From NCBI GenBank assembly GCA_009920595.1, contig RFZR01000112.1:1-5872 (forward strand): a stretch of DNA of 5,872 nucleotides, read 5' to 3'. The position numbers were made by a program, and so were the translations under genes. Below, in pieces: positions 5,531 to 5,872 of the stretch; the stretch's first letter is position 1; each line of letters opens with the position of its first letter. The notes beneath the pieces are model-generated. The model ran no database searches and was not told where the DNA came from. It saw only the letters and a program-made list of their open reading frames with translations. The stretch comes from Alphaproteobacteria bacterium. GTDB lineage: Bacteria; Pseudomonadota; Alphaproteobacteria; Rhizobiales; Beijerinckiaceae.

Positions 5531-5872
5531 TCAGACGCCTGTCGAGCCGTAACCTCCACTGCCCCGTCCGGTGTCTCCGAGACGGGTGCGCTCCTCAAGA
5601 ACCGCCTGCGCCACCGGAGCGACAACAAGCTGGGCAATCCGCATGCCCCGCGTCACGACAAAGGGCTCTTCGCCGTGATTGATGAGAAGCACCGACACTT
5701 CGCCGCGATAATCTGCGTCAATCGTGCCGGGCGCATTCAACACCGTAACGCCATGCTTCAAAGCGAGACCCGAACGGGGCCGAACCTGCGCTTCAAAACC
5801 GATGGGAAGCTCAATACACAATCCTGTGGGGATTAATGCACGTTTCCCATTTGGAATTGTAAATATAGGAGT
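5531..5872 (-). CDS. dut: dUTP diphosphatase (dUTPase), N-terminus cut by window edge
   Basis: Hydrolyses dUTP to dUMP and pyrophosphate, keeping uracil out of DNA and supplying dUMP for thymidylate synthesis; a trimer in the known family. 113 residues up to the stop are visible of about 150, so roughly 40 N-terminal residues with motif I are outside. The visible part contains motif II RPRSGLA (31-37), motif III APGTIDADYRGEV (48-59 and on) with the uracil-site Asp52, motif IV RIAQLV (78-83) and motif V RGSGGYGSTG (103-112). Motif V carries Tyr108 where Phe is usual for the base-stacking arm, a conservative change. It is the upstream gene of a same-strand run dut, Rrf2 regulator, cysK. The last 52 bases at the window edge are noticeably AT-rich (20 of 52 G or C by hand count) against the 60 bases before them (34 of 60), though the protein sequence stays typical. 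Confidence 0.95.
   Translation of the reverse strand, partial: TPIFTIPNGKRALIPTGLCIELPIGFEAQVRPRSGLALKHGVTVLNAPGTIDADYRGEVSVLLINHGEEPFVVTRGMRIAQLVVAPVAQAVLEERTRLGDTGRGSGGYGSTGV

Overview
This window looks like ordinary chromosome from an alphaproteobacterium of the order Hyphomicrobiales (Rhizobiales). The main evidence is a Fur-family iron regulator of the Irr type, divergent from fabA-fabB, an arrangement I know from rhizobia and Brucella. The Irr core reads closer to Bradyrhizobium Irr than to the Rhizobium/Brucella form, so the Bradyrhizobium/Beijerinckiaceae side of the order is my best guess, as inference. I see no mobile element, CRISPR array, tRNA or rRNA.

Layout: (1) bases 1-1606, minus strand: fabA then fabB, the anaerobic-type unsaturated fatty acid pair; fabB runs off the left edge. 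A 12-bp hairpin, stable only in RNA of the fabA-to-fabB direction, sits between them just before the fabB ribosome binding site. (2) 1607-1726: divergent control region. (3) 1727-2230, plus: irr. (4) 2240-2779, minus: exported SH3-like protein, tail to tail with irr across 9 bases. (5) 2780-2966: second divergent control region. (6) 2967-3945, plus: a D-2-hydroxyacid dehydrogenase (glyoxylate reductase type) broken near its 3' end by what reads as a 17-base deletion. (7) 3960-3983: perfect 10-bp inverted repeat between two convergent genes. (8) 3997-5872, minus: dut (5' end off the window), an Rrf2-family regulator without iron-sulfur cysteines, and cysK. An AT-rich inverted repeat overlapping a TATAAT box precedes cysK.

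How the genes fit together: Irr reports heme/iron status and is transcribed away from fabA-fabB, which introduce and then keep the cis double bond in fatty acids. The Rrf2 protein lies directly upstream of cysteine synthase, so local control of cysteine supply, as by CymR in Bacillus, is a reasonable but unproven idea.

Nothing here amounts to a clearly new system. The most useful observations are the frameshifted dehydrogenase, an Irr whose heme motif has Cys-Val instead of Cys-Pro, the Rrf2-cysK pairing with its candidate operator, and two RNA hairpins placed at ribosome binding sites.
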